64,000 nucleotides of DNA, taken from NCBI GenBank assembly GCA_965238155.1, contig OZ250175.1, positions 186,001 through 250,000 of the forward strand, written 5' to 3'. The position numbers and the translations under genes were made by a program. Below the pieces are notes generated by a model. That model saw only the letters and a list, made by a program, of their open reading frames with translations. It ran no database searches and was not told where the DNA came from. Origin of the DNA: BJGV01 sp964196335. Its GTDB lineage: Bacteria > Pseudomonadota > Gammaproteobacteria > Burkholderiales > Nitrosomonadaceae. The first letter of the stretch is position 1. The number at the start of each line of letters is the position of its first letter. Shown here one piece after another: positions 55,780 to 64,000 of the stretch.

Positions 55780-57237
55780 ATGAATCGACTTTTTGCAGTC
55801 ATCAATGTACTTGGCATAGTAATCCTAATATTTGGATTTACCATGTTAGTACCTCTTGCACTTTCTATTTGGCTAAATAATGTTGCTCAGTTTGTTTACT
55901 ATAAGTCTGCCGCAATTACTATTGCTTCAGGTTTAATGATGTGGGCAATAACACGTAACTATAAACGTGAACTAAAAATACGAGATGGCTTCTTATTAGT
56001 GGTGCTGGTTTGGTCGGTACTGCCGGCTTTTGCTACACTACCCCTGTTATTTCATCTGCCATATCTAAGTTTTACCAAGGCCTATTTTGAAGCTACATCA
56101 GGTCTTACTGCCAGTGGTGGTACTGTTCTTACAGGACTTGACTTGCTTCCACCATCTATCAATCTTTGGCGCACTGAGATGGTTTGGATGGGAGGAATGG
56201 GTTTGATTGTGTTGGCAGTGGCTATTCTACCGCTACTCGGGGTGGGTGGAAGACAGATGTTCAAGGCGGAGACCCCTGGCCCGATGAAGGACACCAGACT
56301 AACGCCACGTATTGCAGAAACTGCTAAAGGTTTATGGCTGGTTTATACAGGGATAACGATTGCTTGTGCCTCTGCCTACAAACTAGCCGGTATGACCTGG
56401 TTAGATGCAGTAATGCATTCATTCACCACAATTGGACTTGGCGGCTTTTCTTCCCATGATGCAAGCTTTGCACACTGGAGTTCGCCACAGATTGAAGGTG
56501 TTGCTATTCTGTTTATGTTGATAGCTGGAATTAATTTTGCTTCGCATTTTCTAGCTTGGCGAGAAAAATCCCTATTAACTTATCGATATGACCCAGAAGC
56601 CGGTCTGTTCATTGCCACAATTTTAATAAGCTGCCTTATGCTTACCATTTACTTGTGGGGCATGGGAGTTTATCCGGATCTACTCACTTCTTTACGCTAC
56701 GCTAGTTTTAATACGGTATCAGTTGCTACTACCACCGGGTATAGTAATGCTGATTATAATTTGTGGCCTATATTTGCACCATTATGGATGTTGGCACTTT
56801 GCTGTTTCTGTTCGTCATCTGGCTCTACTGGTGGCGGCATTAAGATGATCAGGGCTAAGCTTCTGTTCAAACAGGTTTTTCGTGAAATGACTGTGATCAT
56901 GCATCCTCAGGCAGTTACACCTGTTAAGCTCGGTAATAGCGTGGTATCAAACCGAATTGTTTACGCAGTATTGGCTTTCCTGTCCATATATTTAGCCAGC
57001 ATAGTCTCATTGACACTGATTCTTGCTTTTAGCGGATTAGACTTTATAACGGCTTTTTCCACAGTGGTAGCATGTATCAACAATCTAGGTCCGGGGCTTA
57101 ATCAGGTTGGCCCTGCTACTACTTTCGCCGGACTCACTGATTTTCAGACCTGGGTATGTAGCTTTACTATGCTATTGGGTCGATTGGAGCTTTTTACCTT
57201 GCTTGTTGTCTTTATTCCTGCATTCTGGAGGAAATAA
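55780..57237 (+). CDS. trkH: Trk potassium uptake protein TrkH
   Basis: About 485 residues. Four pore-loop repeats are visible: FEATSGLTASGGTVLTG, SFTTIGLGGFSSHDA, SVATTTGYSNADYN and VACINNLGPGLNQ, matching the four-filter architecture of the K+ translocating subunit. A GGRQMFKAETPGP segment follows the first repeat. The ATG at 55780 follows AGGA. Forms an operon with trkA. Confidence 0.95.
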   Translation: MNRLFAVINVLGIVILIFGFTMLVPLALSIWLNNVAQFVYYKSAAITIASGLMMWAITRNYKRELKIRDGFLLVVLVWSVLPAFATLPLLFHLPYLSFTKAYFEATSGLTASGGTVLTGLDLLPPSINLWRTEMVWMGGMGLIVLAVAILPLLGVGGRQMFKAETPGPMKDTRLTPRIAETAKGLWLVYTGITIACASAYKLAGMTWLDAVMHSFTTIGLGGFSSHDASFAHWSSPQIEGVAILFMLIAGINFASHFLAWREKSLLTYRYDPEAGLFIATILISCLMLTIYLWGMGVYPDLLTSLRYASFNTVSVATTTGYSNADYNLWPIFAPLWMLALCCFCSSSGSTGGGIKMIRAKLLFKQVFREMTVIMHPQAVTPVKLGNSVVSNRIVYAVLAFLSIYLASIVSLTLILAFSGLDFITAFSTVVACINNLGPGLNQVGPATTFAGLTDFQTWVCSFTMLLGRLELFTLLVVFIPAFWRK

Positions 57238-57359
57238 TTACAGGGAATTTTCAACAAGCTATGATTCATGGAATTTTACCTAAGGCTACAAGGCTGATAT
57301 GCTTAAACGAGAAATGTCCCCGAAATTTGGGACTACATCCGAAAATTTAAGGAGCAAAA

Positions 57360-57763
57360 ATGGACGATACCAATGATTTGACTGGCGTTAAAGTCATGGT
57401 AATCGATGACAGCAATACTATTCGCCGCAGTGCAGAAATTTTTCTACTCAGTCTAAATGCGAGATAATTTTAGCAGTGGATGGATTTGATGCAATGGCTA
57501 AGATTATTGATACCCATCCAGATATTATTTTTGTTGACATAATGATGCCGCGTCTTGATGGTTATCAGACCTGTACTTTAATCAAAAGAAACTCTCATTT
57601 TCAAGCTACTCCTGTAATCATGCTTTCAAGTAAGGACGGTTTGTTTGATCAGGCTCGTGGCAGGATGGTCGGATCTGATGAATATTTAACTAAGCCTTTT
57701 ACCAAAGAAAGTCTACTAAATGTTGTAAAAAATTATGCGCTTAAACGTAAGACAGAAATGTAA
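57360..57763 (+). pseudogene. pilG: PilG-like response regulator with a frameshift
   Basis: An ATG at 57360 (after AAGGAGCAAAA) opens DDTNDLTGVKVMVIDDSNTI and runs to LLSLNAR followed by TAA near 57465. The remaining receiver domain continues in the +1 frame as CEIILAVDGFDAMAKIIDTH, DIIFVDIMMPRLDGYQTCTL with the phospho-Asp, VIMLSSKDGLFDQA and EYLTKPFTKESLL, ending at 57763. One lost base near 57450-57465 accounts for the break. PilG signals in twitching motility and chemotaxis-like Pil-Chp systems; no other pil genes follow. Real inactivation or a base-calling error are both possible. Confidence 0.8.
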
Positions 57764-57889
57764 TCCAAAAAACTAAACTACCTTGTAATAATACCGAGAC
57801 AGATAATTTAACAAAAATTAGTAAGCAGCATATGCTTAGTTACAATATATATAAAACAAAACCCGTTTCAAATTAATCTAAAGTTAAAT

Positions 57890-59044
57890 ATGAGTCAAAA
57901 GCCCATAGTTATTATTGGTAGCGGGCTTGCGGGCTATACCGTAATCCGTGAGTTTCGTAAGCTTGAGAATGAAGCACCTGTACTAATACTTTCTGCAGAC
58001 CATGGCGGATTCTATTCCAAGCCGATGCTCTCGAATGCTCTGGCTACAGGTAAAACCCCTGACAATCTCTTGAATAACAGTGCAGAACATATGGCTGAAC
58101 AGATGAAAGCAGTCATACGACCTTATAGTACGGTGAGCGCTATAAACCCATCGAACAAAAGTCTAATTTTACAGGATGGAGAAAAAATTGATTATGATCA
58201 GCTTGTTCTGGCTTTAGGAGCAAATCAGATTCGTCTTCCTCTTGAAGGAGATGGAACTGAAGAAATACTTTCAGTAAATAATTTAGACGACTACCGTCGC
58301 TTTCGGGATACGCTAACAACGAAAAAGGAAATAGCAATTATCGGTGCGGGATTAATTGGTTGCGAATTTGCTAACGATCTTGCTGTAGCAGGCTATAACG
58401 TGCACGTAATTGATATTAGTACACAACCTCTAGGTAGATTATTGCCGCTTGCCGGTGGTGTTTTCCTGCAACGAAAATTAGAAACTACCGGTGTGGTTTT
58501 CCACTTCGACACAATCACTAAGCGTGTTGAAAAAACAGGAGAAAAATTACAACTAACATTTGCTAATGGGAAAACCCTGCAAACAGATATTTTATTGACA
58601 GCAGTAGGACTCGTTCCACATACTTCTCTCGCAACAGAAGTAGGCATCAAGGTAAACCGTGGCATTGTAGTAAACCGGTTACTGCAAACCAGTTACAACA
58701 ACATTTACGCTTTAGGAGACTGTGCTGAAGTTGATGGCAGAGTACTACCGTTCGTTATGCCGATCATGCACGCAGCACGTGCCCTGGCAGCAACTCTAGC
58801 TAAGAAACCAACTCCGGTACAATACCCTGCTATGCCAGTTCTGGTAAAAACTCCTGCATGTCCAACCGTAGTTTCACCTCCTAACCCTGGCACAAAGGGC
58901 GAGTGGCAGGTCGAGGAAACATCTGATAGTGTTAAAGCACTATTCAATGATGCAGAAAACAATCTACTCGGTTATGCGCTGCTAGGTACAGCAATAAAGG
59001 AAAAAAACTTTCTAACCAAAGAGTTACCTCCCGTAATGGAGTAA
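57890..59044 (+). CDS. FAD/NAD(P)H oxidoreductase, rubredoxin-reductase-like
   Basis: A 384-residue two-dinucleotide flavoprotein. FAD-binding PIVIIGSGLAGYTVIREFRK with FYSKPMLSNALATGKT, the NAD(P)-binding EIAIIGAGLIGCEFANDLAV, and the C-terminal FAD motif NIYALGDCAEVDG. The SKPMLSNALA segment and the compact C-terminus fit rubredoxin:NAD reductase. No rubredoxin gene is in the adjacent sequence; the neighbour is the broken pilG, with which rubredoxin genes are often linked in betaproteobacteria. Confidence 0.85.
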   Translation: MSQKPIVIIGSGLAGYTVIREFRKLENEAPVLILSADHGGFYSKPMLSNALATGKTPDNLLNNSAEHMAEQMKAVIRPYSTVSAINPSNKSLILQDGEKIDYDQLVLALGANQIRLPLEGDGTEEILSVNNLDDYRRFRDTLTTKKEIAIIGAGLIGCEFANDLAVAGYNVHVIDISTQPLGRLLPLAGGVFLQRKLETTGVVFHFDTITKRVEKTGEKLQLTFANGKTLQTDILLTAVGLVPHTSLATEVGIKVNRGIVVNRLLQTSYNNIYALGDCAEVDGRVLPFVMPIMHAARALAATLAKKPTPVQYPAMPVLVKTPACPTVVSPPNPGTKGEWQVEETSDSVKALFNDAENNLLGYALLGTAIKEKNFLTKELPPVME

Positions 59045-59242
59045 TATTGATTTTTGAGCAGGATTTGTATTTAGACTTTTAGTATTATTGATCTTTGAAA
59101 TAAGGACCATTCAGTGGCGCTTATCGTTGCATGAGCAGAGTAAGAATTGACTTAATCTACAGACAGAGTTAGATTCATAATAATCAGGTATGGATCCATA
59201 CTTCTACTTTTTGGATTGAGTTACTCTGACAGGAGAAAGATT

Positions 59243-60337
59243 ATGCAGCGAAGAGATTTTATCAAACTAGCTGGGAGTACCGCCTTATTTCCAATTGCGC
59301 CATCAGTTTTTGGCAAGCAAGTTAATCATTCAAAGTGGAATAGTTATCGGCTGACTTACCAAATTAGCCTTCCAACAAAAGGTAAAAGAGCATTACTATG
59401 GCTACCTCTTCCGGATACAGCCGATACGCATTACCAGTTTACTCAAGGAAGCGTATGGAGCGGAAGTGCTAAGAAAGCTAAATTTCACACTATTCCCAAA
59501 ACAGCTTTCCCAGTTTTTCATGCTGAATGGCGTGGCAATGGTCCGCGCAAAGTAACAGTAAGTAGTATAGTCAAAACCCGTAACCGATCTGTAAATTTAC
59601 AAAATTTTTCTGAAAAAAAGAATCGTATAATCCCTGCTGGTATAAAACGTTTTCTACAGCCTACCAGACATGCACCGTTAAACGGCATTGTACGTATGAC
59701 CGCTTCTTCTATTACCAAAGCTGCCAATGCAAGGACTCCTTTAGAAAAAGCTGGTGCTATTTACAACTGGGTGGTCGATAATGCACATCGTGACCAGGCA
59801 ACACGGGGCTGTGGGCGGGGTGATATCAAATTCATGCTGGAAAAAAACAATTTGGGTGGTAAATCTGCTGATCTCAATACACTGTTCGTAGGTCTGGCAC
59901 GTGCTTCAGGTATACCAGCAAGGAATCAGTACGGGATTCGCATAGATGAATCAGTAACACATAAATGTCTGGGTAAATTTGGAAATCTAAGTAATGCGCA
60001 ACATTGCCGTGCAGAGTTTTATCTTGCCGGCTTAGGCTGGGTACCAGTAGATCCGGCTGATGTGCACCAGTTATTGTTAGATGAAGGATTAACGCACGAT
60101 CACCCTAAAATAGTGGCGCTAAGAAAAAAACTATTCGGTGCATGGGAGATGAACTGGGTAACATTTAATCATGGAGATGACATCACATTAGCCAACAACA
60201 GTGTTGCAGGTAAATTGCCGTTTTTTATGTATCCTCATGCGGAAATTAGCGGACAAGAACAAGACAGTCTGTCACCAGCAGAATTTTCTTACAAAATTAT
60301 CTCTTCAAAACTAGTAGGTACCGGTGCAAAGCTTTAG
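59243..60337 (+). CDS. Tat-exported transglutaminase-like protein, catalytic Cys replaced by Ser
   Basis: 364 residues. The ATG at 59243 (after AGGAGAAAGATT) starts MQRRDFIKLAGSTALFPIAP, a twin-arginine signal. The transglutaminase-like domain spans about residues 145-270: AGAIYNWVVDNAHRDQATRG, then NLGGKSADLNTLFVGLARAS and GIPARNQYGIRID, and AQHCRAEFYLAGLGWVPVDP with the His and Asp of the triad. Where the family generally has Cys (GKC-D) this protein has Ser (TCT codon), so activity may be altered. Probably folds in the cytoplasm and acts in the periplasm. The substrate is unknown. Confidence 0.8.
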   Translation: MQRRDFIKLAGSTALFPIAPSVFGKQVNHSKWNSYRLTYQISLPTKGKRALLWLPLPDTADTHYQFTQGSVWSGSAKKAKFHTIPKTAFPVFHAEWRGNGPRKVTVSSIVKTRNRSVNLQNFSEKKNRIIPAGIKRFLQPTRHAPLNGIVRMTASSITKAANARTPLEKAGAIYNWVVDNAHRDQATRGCGRGDIKFMLEKNNLGGKSADLNTLFVGLARASGIPARNQYGIRIDESVTHKCLGKFGNLSNAQHCRAEFYLAGLGWVPVDPADVHQLLLDEGLTHDHPKIVALRKKLFGAWEMNWVTFNHGDDITLANNSVAGKLPFFMYPHAEISGQEQDSLSPAEFSYKIISSKLVGTGAKL

Positions 60338-60371
60338 TAAACCTTAGAATTCTGTTCCTGTCACATGTAAT

Positions 60372-60515
60372 CTATACCAGTGTATTATGCTGCCATGCCT
60401 GACTGATACGCCGGTCAAAACCCAGCTGATTCAGAATTTCTATTTCGATTGAAATGTCTCTGTCTAACTGAATATTATATCTACACAAAAATTCCCAAAA
60501 ACACCGCAATATCAT
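60372..60515 (-). CDS. possible small ORF or gene remnant (47 aa)
   Basis: An ATG at 60515 opens a 47-codon frame (MILRCFWEFLCRYNIQLDRD onward, ending QAWQHNTLV) with coding-like composition. It is preceded by CGGAAAT, a weak Shine-Dalgarno. I recognise no family. It lies in the 457-bp gap 60338-60794; the rest of the gap is AT-rich and contains the promoter of the VWA-OmpA lipoprotein. Confidence 0.25.
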   Translation of the reverse strand: MILRCFWEFLCRYNIQLDRDISIEIEILNQLGFDRRISQAWQHNTLV

Positions 60516-60794
60516 ATTTCCGGATCAGGTATATAACATTTAATATATGAGCCTTAAAATAGGATTATTTGTTGAAAAATTAACGGCACTTTTTCTTTTA
60601 CGTTAATTAAAATTAAAACACCTGTCATCAGGTTCTTTTTAATTTGTCGCTTGATAATCATAATGATATCTAGTACTATAATTTTTCAGGTAATTACTGG
60701 TTTAAGAGTGGTCGTTTCTTGATTTAAGTGAAATGAATGCTTAGTTTTCTGCTACAAAATACAGAAGACAAATCTTTTAAATAAGGGAGCTGAA

Positions 60795-61916
60795 ATGAAA
60801 AATAATATCCGGGCAATTATTTTAGCCGCAGCGGTCATGTCGTTAGTAAGTTGTGCAACAACCCAGCCATCCGGCGGTGGCTTTAACGCAAAAAATCTTA
60901 GCACCGCATCCTATGGCAAAAAAGCCGATACCTTTGTGATTGTTCATGATGGTTCGTCATCAATGGGTAACCAACACATGGGGCGCTCTAAAATTGATAT
61001 TTCCAGGGAAACCCTGTCAAATATGAATCAGACCATCCCTCAGTTAGACTTTAACTCAGGCCTCACTAGTTATAATGGTGGTGGAGCTAATGTGCTCTAT
61101 GGATTAGCAGAGCATAGCCGTGGTAGCCTTGGTGGTGCGATTGCAGGACTTACAAGCGCAGGCGGTCCGTCTCCTATGGATGCAGGTATCAATACCGCTA
61201 ACGGTAAGCAACTTTCAGGTCTCGGGCTAGGCCAAATAGCAATGTTCATCGTCAGTGATGGCATATCAGACGTGGATAATTCCGGCGGTTCTGGCGAAAG
61301 AGATGCTGCCATTGCAGCTGCCAAAAAAGTTAAGGGTCAGTTAGGTGACAGGGTATGTATTTACCCTATTCAAATCGGTGATGATCCAGGTGGGAAGGAG
61401 TTTATGAACGAACTTGCCAAGATTGGAGGCTGTGGTTTTTTAACTGGCCACATGCATATCAATTCGCCTGATTCTATGGCAAATTTTGTGATCGATACAC
61501 TTCTCGGACCTATAGGAGCTGCAGCAGCTCCTGATACTTCTCCCGATAAAATTACTTTTTCAGCTGATGCGTTGTTCGACTTTGACAGAGCTGTACTAAA
61601 ACAAAAAGGCAAACAATCGCTGGATAACCTAATGGCTAAGCTGGGTAAAGTAAAATACGATGTGATTGTTGCTGTTGGTTATACAGATCGTATCGGTAGC
61701 GAAGATTACAACAAAAAACTCTCTGTGAAACGCGCAGAAGCAGTTAAAAGTTATCTGGTATCAACTCATAGCATTGATCCCAGCAACGTTTTTGTTGACG
61801 GGAAAGGAGAAGCCAATCCGGTAACCGGAGCAACATGTAAGGGAAAAGGCAAAAATCTGATATCCTGCCTGCAACCTGATCGCCGTGTTGAAATTGAAAT
61901 TGCCGGTGTGCGCTAA
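60795..61916 (+). CDS. VWA-OmpA lipoprotein
   Basis: 373 residues. A lipoprotein signal ends at C20 (MSLVSC lipobox). Residues about 45-250 form a von Willebrand A domain with a complete MIDAS start (VIVHDGSSSMGNQ, D52-S54-S56) and MFIVSDGISD. Residues about 255-373 form an OmpA C-terminal peptidoglycan-binding domain (DALFDFDRAVLKQKGKQSLD, VGYTDRIGSEDYNKKLSVKR, LQPDRRVEIEI). It would tether an adhesion-type domain to the cell wall from a lipid anchor. Preceded by AAGGGAGCTG and followed by a strong terminator, so probably monocistronic. Confidence 0.9.
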   Translation: MKNNIRAIILAAAVMSLVSCATTQPSGGGFNAKNLSTASYGKKADTFVIVHDGSSSMGNQHMGRSKIDISRETLSNMNQTIPQLDFNSGLTSYNGGGANVLYGLAEHSRGSLGGAIAGLTSAGGPSPMDAGINTANGKQLSGLGLGQIAMFIVSDGISDVDNSGGSGERDAAIAAAKKVKGQLGDRVCIYPIQIGDDPGGKEFMNELAKIGGCGFLTGHMHINSPDSMANFVIDTLLGPIGAAAAPDTSPDKITFSADALFDFDRAVLKQKGKQSLDNLMAKLGKVKYDVIVAVGYTDRIGSEDYNKKLSVKRAEAVKSYLVSTHSIDPSNVFVDGKGEANPVTGATCKGKGKNLISCLQPDRRVEIEIAGVR

Positions 61917-61965
61917 AATCAACCGGGGTTTATCCTAATCACAATAACAAAATAATGAAAGATTT

Positions 61966-61999
61966 AAGCCCTGCCAAAGGCAAAGGCAGGGCTTTTTTT
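61966..61999 (+). terminator. intrinsic terminator after the VWA-OmpA gene
   Basis: AAGCCCTGCC / GGCAGGGCTT stem, 9-base loop, followed by TTTTTTTA. It lies 50 bp after the stop, between this gene and convergent secA, and can serve both. Confidence 0.9.
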
Positions 62000-62065
62000 A
62001 TTAGGTTATATCTGGATTTTATTAGTCAAACTTACACAAAAAAACTATAGATAATACTCAGAGCA

Positions 62066-64000
62066 TTAGCTCAGTTTTCCGTGACACTGCTTGTATTTCT
62101 TACCAGAACCGCATGGGCATGGATCATTACGGCCAACTTTCCCGCCTTGACGCACGAACGGCTGTTGCGTTTCTTTGTTGTTATTACTGCTTACTTCTTC
62201 ATTTTCACCTGGTGCACTCTCATAAGCAGCATGCTGATATTGCATGTTTACAGGTGATTGTGACGTCTCAGAAGCTGCTTCCACTTGCTGTTCATCTCTA
62301 ATTTGCACCATCATAAGTATCTGAGTAACCTCAGATTTAATTCCTTCCATCATGGCCTGGAATAGTTCATAGGCTTCGCGCTTATATTCCTGCTTTGGAT
62401 TTTTTTGTGCGTAACCCCGGAGGTGAATTCCCTGACGTAAATGATCCAGAGCTGCTAAATGCTCACGCCAATGAGAATCTAACGTTTGCAGCATCACAGC
62501 TCGCTCGTACTGACGCATAACGTCTTCACCAACCATATCCACTTTATTCTGATACTGCTGACTGGCTACCTCCGAAACTCGTTGACCGAGATTCTCCTCA
62601 TTCAACTCAGATTCTTTGTCCAGCCATTCTTGAATCGGTAACTGTAATTGATATTCAGAGGCAATGGCTTTTTCCAACCCTGAAACATCCCATTGCTCTT
62701 CAGCACTCTCTGGTGGCATATGTAGACTGACAAGACTATCCAGCACTTCCCTACGTATTTCTTCAATAAATTCATAACAATTGTGCGACTCTAGTAACTC
62801 ATTGCGTAGCTGATAAAGCACTTTGCGCTGATCATTAGCCACATCATCATACTCAAGCAACTGCTTTCGTATATCAAAATTGCGGGCTTCTACTTTACGC
62901 TGCGCATTTTCAATTGCTCGGGTGACCCATGGATGCTCGATAGCTTCTCCCTCTGGCATTTTAAGACGCTGCATAATGTTAGCCACACGATCAGACGCAA
63001 AAATACGCAAAAGTGAGTCTTCAAGTGAAAGATAAAAACGACTGGAGCCAGGGTCACCTTGACGCCCCGACCTCCCACGTAATTGATTATCTACCCGGCG
63101 AGACTCGTGCCTTTCTGTTCCGATAATATGCAACCCGCCCAGTTTCAGAACCTCGTCATGGAGAACCTGCCATTCTTCGCGTATTTTTGTAATACGCTCT
63201 GTCCTGACAGCCTTACTGGTCTTTTCATCCGAATTGATCCTCTCAATTTCAGGTTCAGGGTTGCCACCTAATACAATATCAGTGCCACGCCCTGCCATGT
63301 TAGTTGCTATGGTGATCATCTTTGGGCGCCCGGCCTGAGTAACAATCTCTGCTTCACTTGCATGCTGTTTAGCATTTAATAATTGATGAGGCAATTTGTT
63401 CTGTTTTAATAGCCCAGACAGCAACTCATTGTTCTCAATTGAAGTTGTTCCGACCAAAACAGGTTGCCCGTGCTGGTAACAATCTCTGGCTGCCTCAACA
63501 ATAGCGTTATTTTTTTCTTCCAGAGTACGAAAAACCTGATCCATAGTATCGTCACGAATCATCGGACGATCAGTTGGAATAATTACAGCCTCCAGTCCAT
63601 AAATTTGCTGAAACTCATAAGCCTCAGTATCCGCTGTACCTGTCATACCAGCCAGTTTGCTATACATACGAAAATAATTCTGAAAAGTAATCGAGGCAAG
63701 CGTCTGGTTTTCTTTCTGGATCGGAACATTTTCCTTAGCCTCTACGGCTTGGTGTAACCCTTCCGACCAACGTCTACCAGACATGAGTCGTCCGGTAAAC
63801 TCGTCCACTATCACTATTTCCCCGTTCTGTACTACGTAATGCTGATCTAGATGGAATAGCGCATGAGCACGAAGTCCCGCATAAAGATGATGTATAAGAT
63901 TAATATTGGCAGGGTCATACAAACTGGCCCCTGTCTCTAACAAGCCATCCTGAGCAAGCATTTTTTCTGCATTCTCAAAGCCTGCCTCACTCAGTAGTAC
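62066..64000 (-). CDS. secA: preprotein translocase ATPase SecA (N-terminal part beyond window)
   Basis: The frame is open to the window edge (VLLSEAGFENAEKMLAQDG continues past 63961), so about 645 C-terminal residues are seen and the first nucleotide-binding region is missing. Visible: EFTGRLMSGRRWSEGLHQAV, YSKLAGMTGTADTEAYEFQQ, ITIATNMAGRGTDIVLGG, DNQLRGRSGRQGDPGSSRFY (second motor domain), the helical scaffold and wing, and the C-terminal SEC-C zinc motif GRNDPCPCGSGKKYKQCHG, which binds SecB and lipids. Drives post-translational export through SecYEG. Confidence 0.97.
   Translation of the reverse strand, partial: VLLSEAGFENAEKMLAQDGLLETGASLYDPANINLIHHLYAGLRAHALFHLDQHYVVQNGEIVIVDEFTGRLMSGRRWSEGLHQAVEAKENVPIQKENQTLASITFQNYFRMYSKLAGMTGTADTEAYEFQQIYGLEAVIIPTDRPMIRDDTMDQVFRTLEEKNNAIVEAARDCYQHGQPVLVGTTSIENNELLSGLLKQNKLPHQLLNAKQHASEAEIVTQAGRPKMITIATNMAGRGTDIVLGGNPEPEIERINSDEKTSKAVRTERITKIREEWQVLHDEVLKLGGLHIIGTERHESRRVDNQLRGRSGRQGDPGSSRFYLSLEDSLLRIFASDRVANIMQRLKMPEGEAIEHPWVTRAIENAQRKVEARNFDIRKQLLEYDDVANDQRKVLYQLRNELLESHNCYEFIEEIRREVLDSLVSLHMPPESAEEQWDVSGLEKAIASEYQLQLPIQEWLDKESELNEENLGQRVSEVASQQYQNKVDMVGEDVMRQYERAVMLQTLDSHWREHLAALDHLRQGIHLRGYAQKNPKQEYKREAYELFQAMMEGIKSEVTQILMMVQIRDEQQVEAASETSQSPVNMQYQHAAYESAPGENEEVSSNNNKETQQPFVRQGGKVGRNDPCPCGSGKKYKQCHGKLS

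Noticed and set aside
1..64000. CRISPR arrays, complete insertion sequences, rRNA operons, known riboswitches
   Set aside because: I found no spaced direct-repeat array, no transposase gene, no rRNA and no riboswitch pattern I could support; the only mobile-element trace is the integrase remnant.

Overview
The window looks like a chromosomal segment of an AT-rich betaproteobacterium, most likely a Nitrosomonas-type (Nitrosomonadaceae) ammonia oxidiser. The basis is the gene order def-fmt-rsmB-DUF4390-ntrY-ntrX, the Calvin/glycolysis block tkt-gap-pgk-pyk-fba, and the general flavour of the proteins. This is recognition from gene content and order, not a database match.

Layout. (1) 1-6434, all on the minus strand: surface-polysaccharide genes (a beta-propeller glycosidase-like protein cut by the window edge, a frameshifted NeuD-like acetyltransferase, a PhyH dioxygenase, a GT2, a WbqC-like protein and a large membrane glycosyltransferase). 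They end next to a 43-codon remnant of a P4-type integrase, just beyond the 3' end of tRNA-Val(GAC). This is the signature of a genomic island at a tRNA attachment site. (2) 6986-10378: the complete dTDP-L-rhamnose operon rfbBDAC, with 4-bp overlaps between all genes. (3) 10723-19429: a three-domain GT2-GtrA-GT39 fusion, a GT2 gene preceded by an 82-bp AAGG tract, an FkbM methyltransferase, a membrane desaturase and a GT-B-like transferase, separated by unusually long empty spacers. (4) 19725-23799: a five-gene operon (KdsB-like cytidylyltransferase, HpcH/HpaI aldolase, hydroxyacid dehydrogenase, SDR epimerase, HAD phosphatase) that reads like a KDO-type pathway in which the PEP synthase step is replaced by a pyruvate aldolase. 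(5) 23968-30240, minus strand: a six-gene operon (GNAT-fold protein resembling bacterial ceramide synthase, NTP transferase, a paralogous LptF/LptG pair, lipid kinase, NTase-fold protein) that I read as a candidate lipid or sphingolipid synthesis and export system. (6) 30421-33806: mscL, a small membrane protein and topB. (7) 34420-42674: LysM protein divergent from def-fmt-rsmB-DUF4390-ntrYX. (8) 42838-49923: tkt-gap-pgk-pyk-fba. (9) 50146-64000: yggX, argA, rsmE, a thioredoxin-like protein, an inositol-phosphatase-family protein, trkA-trkH, a frameshifted pilG, a rubredoxin-reductase-like flavoprotein, a Tat-exported transglutaminase-like protein, a VWA-OmpA lipoprotein, and the C-terminal two thirds of secA.

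The left half is accessory envelope biology with at least two probable contingency loci (a G9 frameshift and a 20-copy tetranucleotide tract). The right half is core metabolism and housekeeping. The two most interesting systems are the aldolase-based CMP-sugar operon and the neighbouring lipid-export operon. They lie side by side and converge on 23800-23967.
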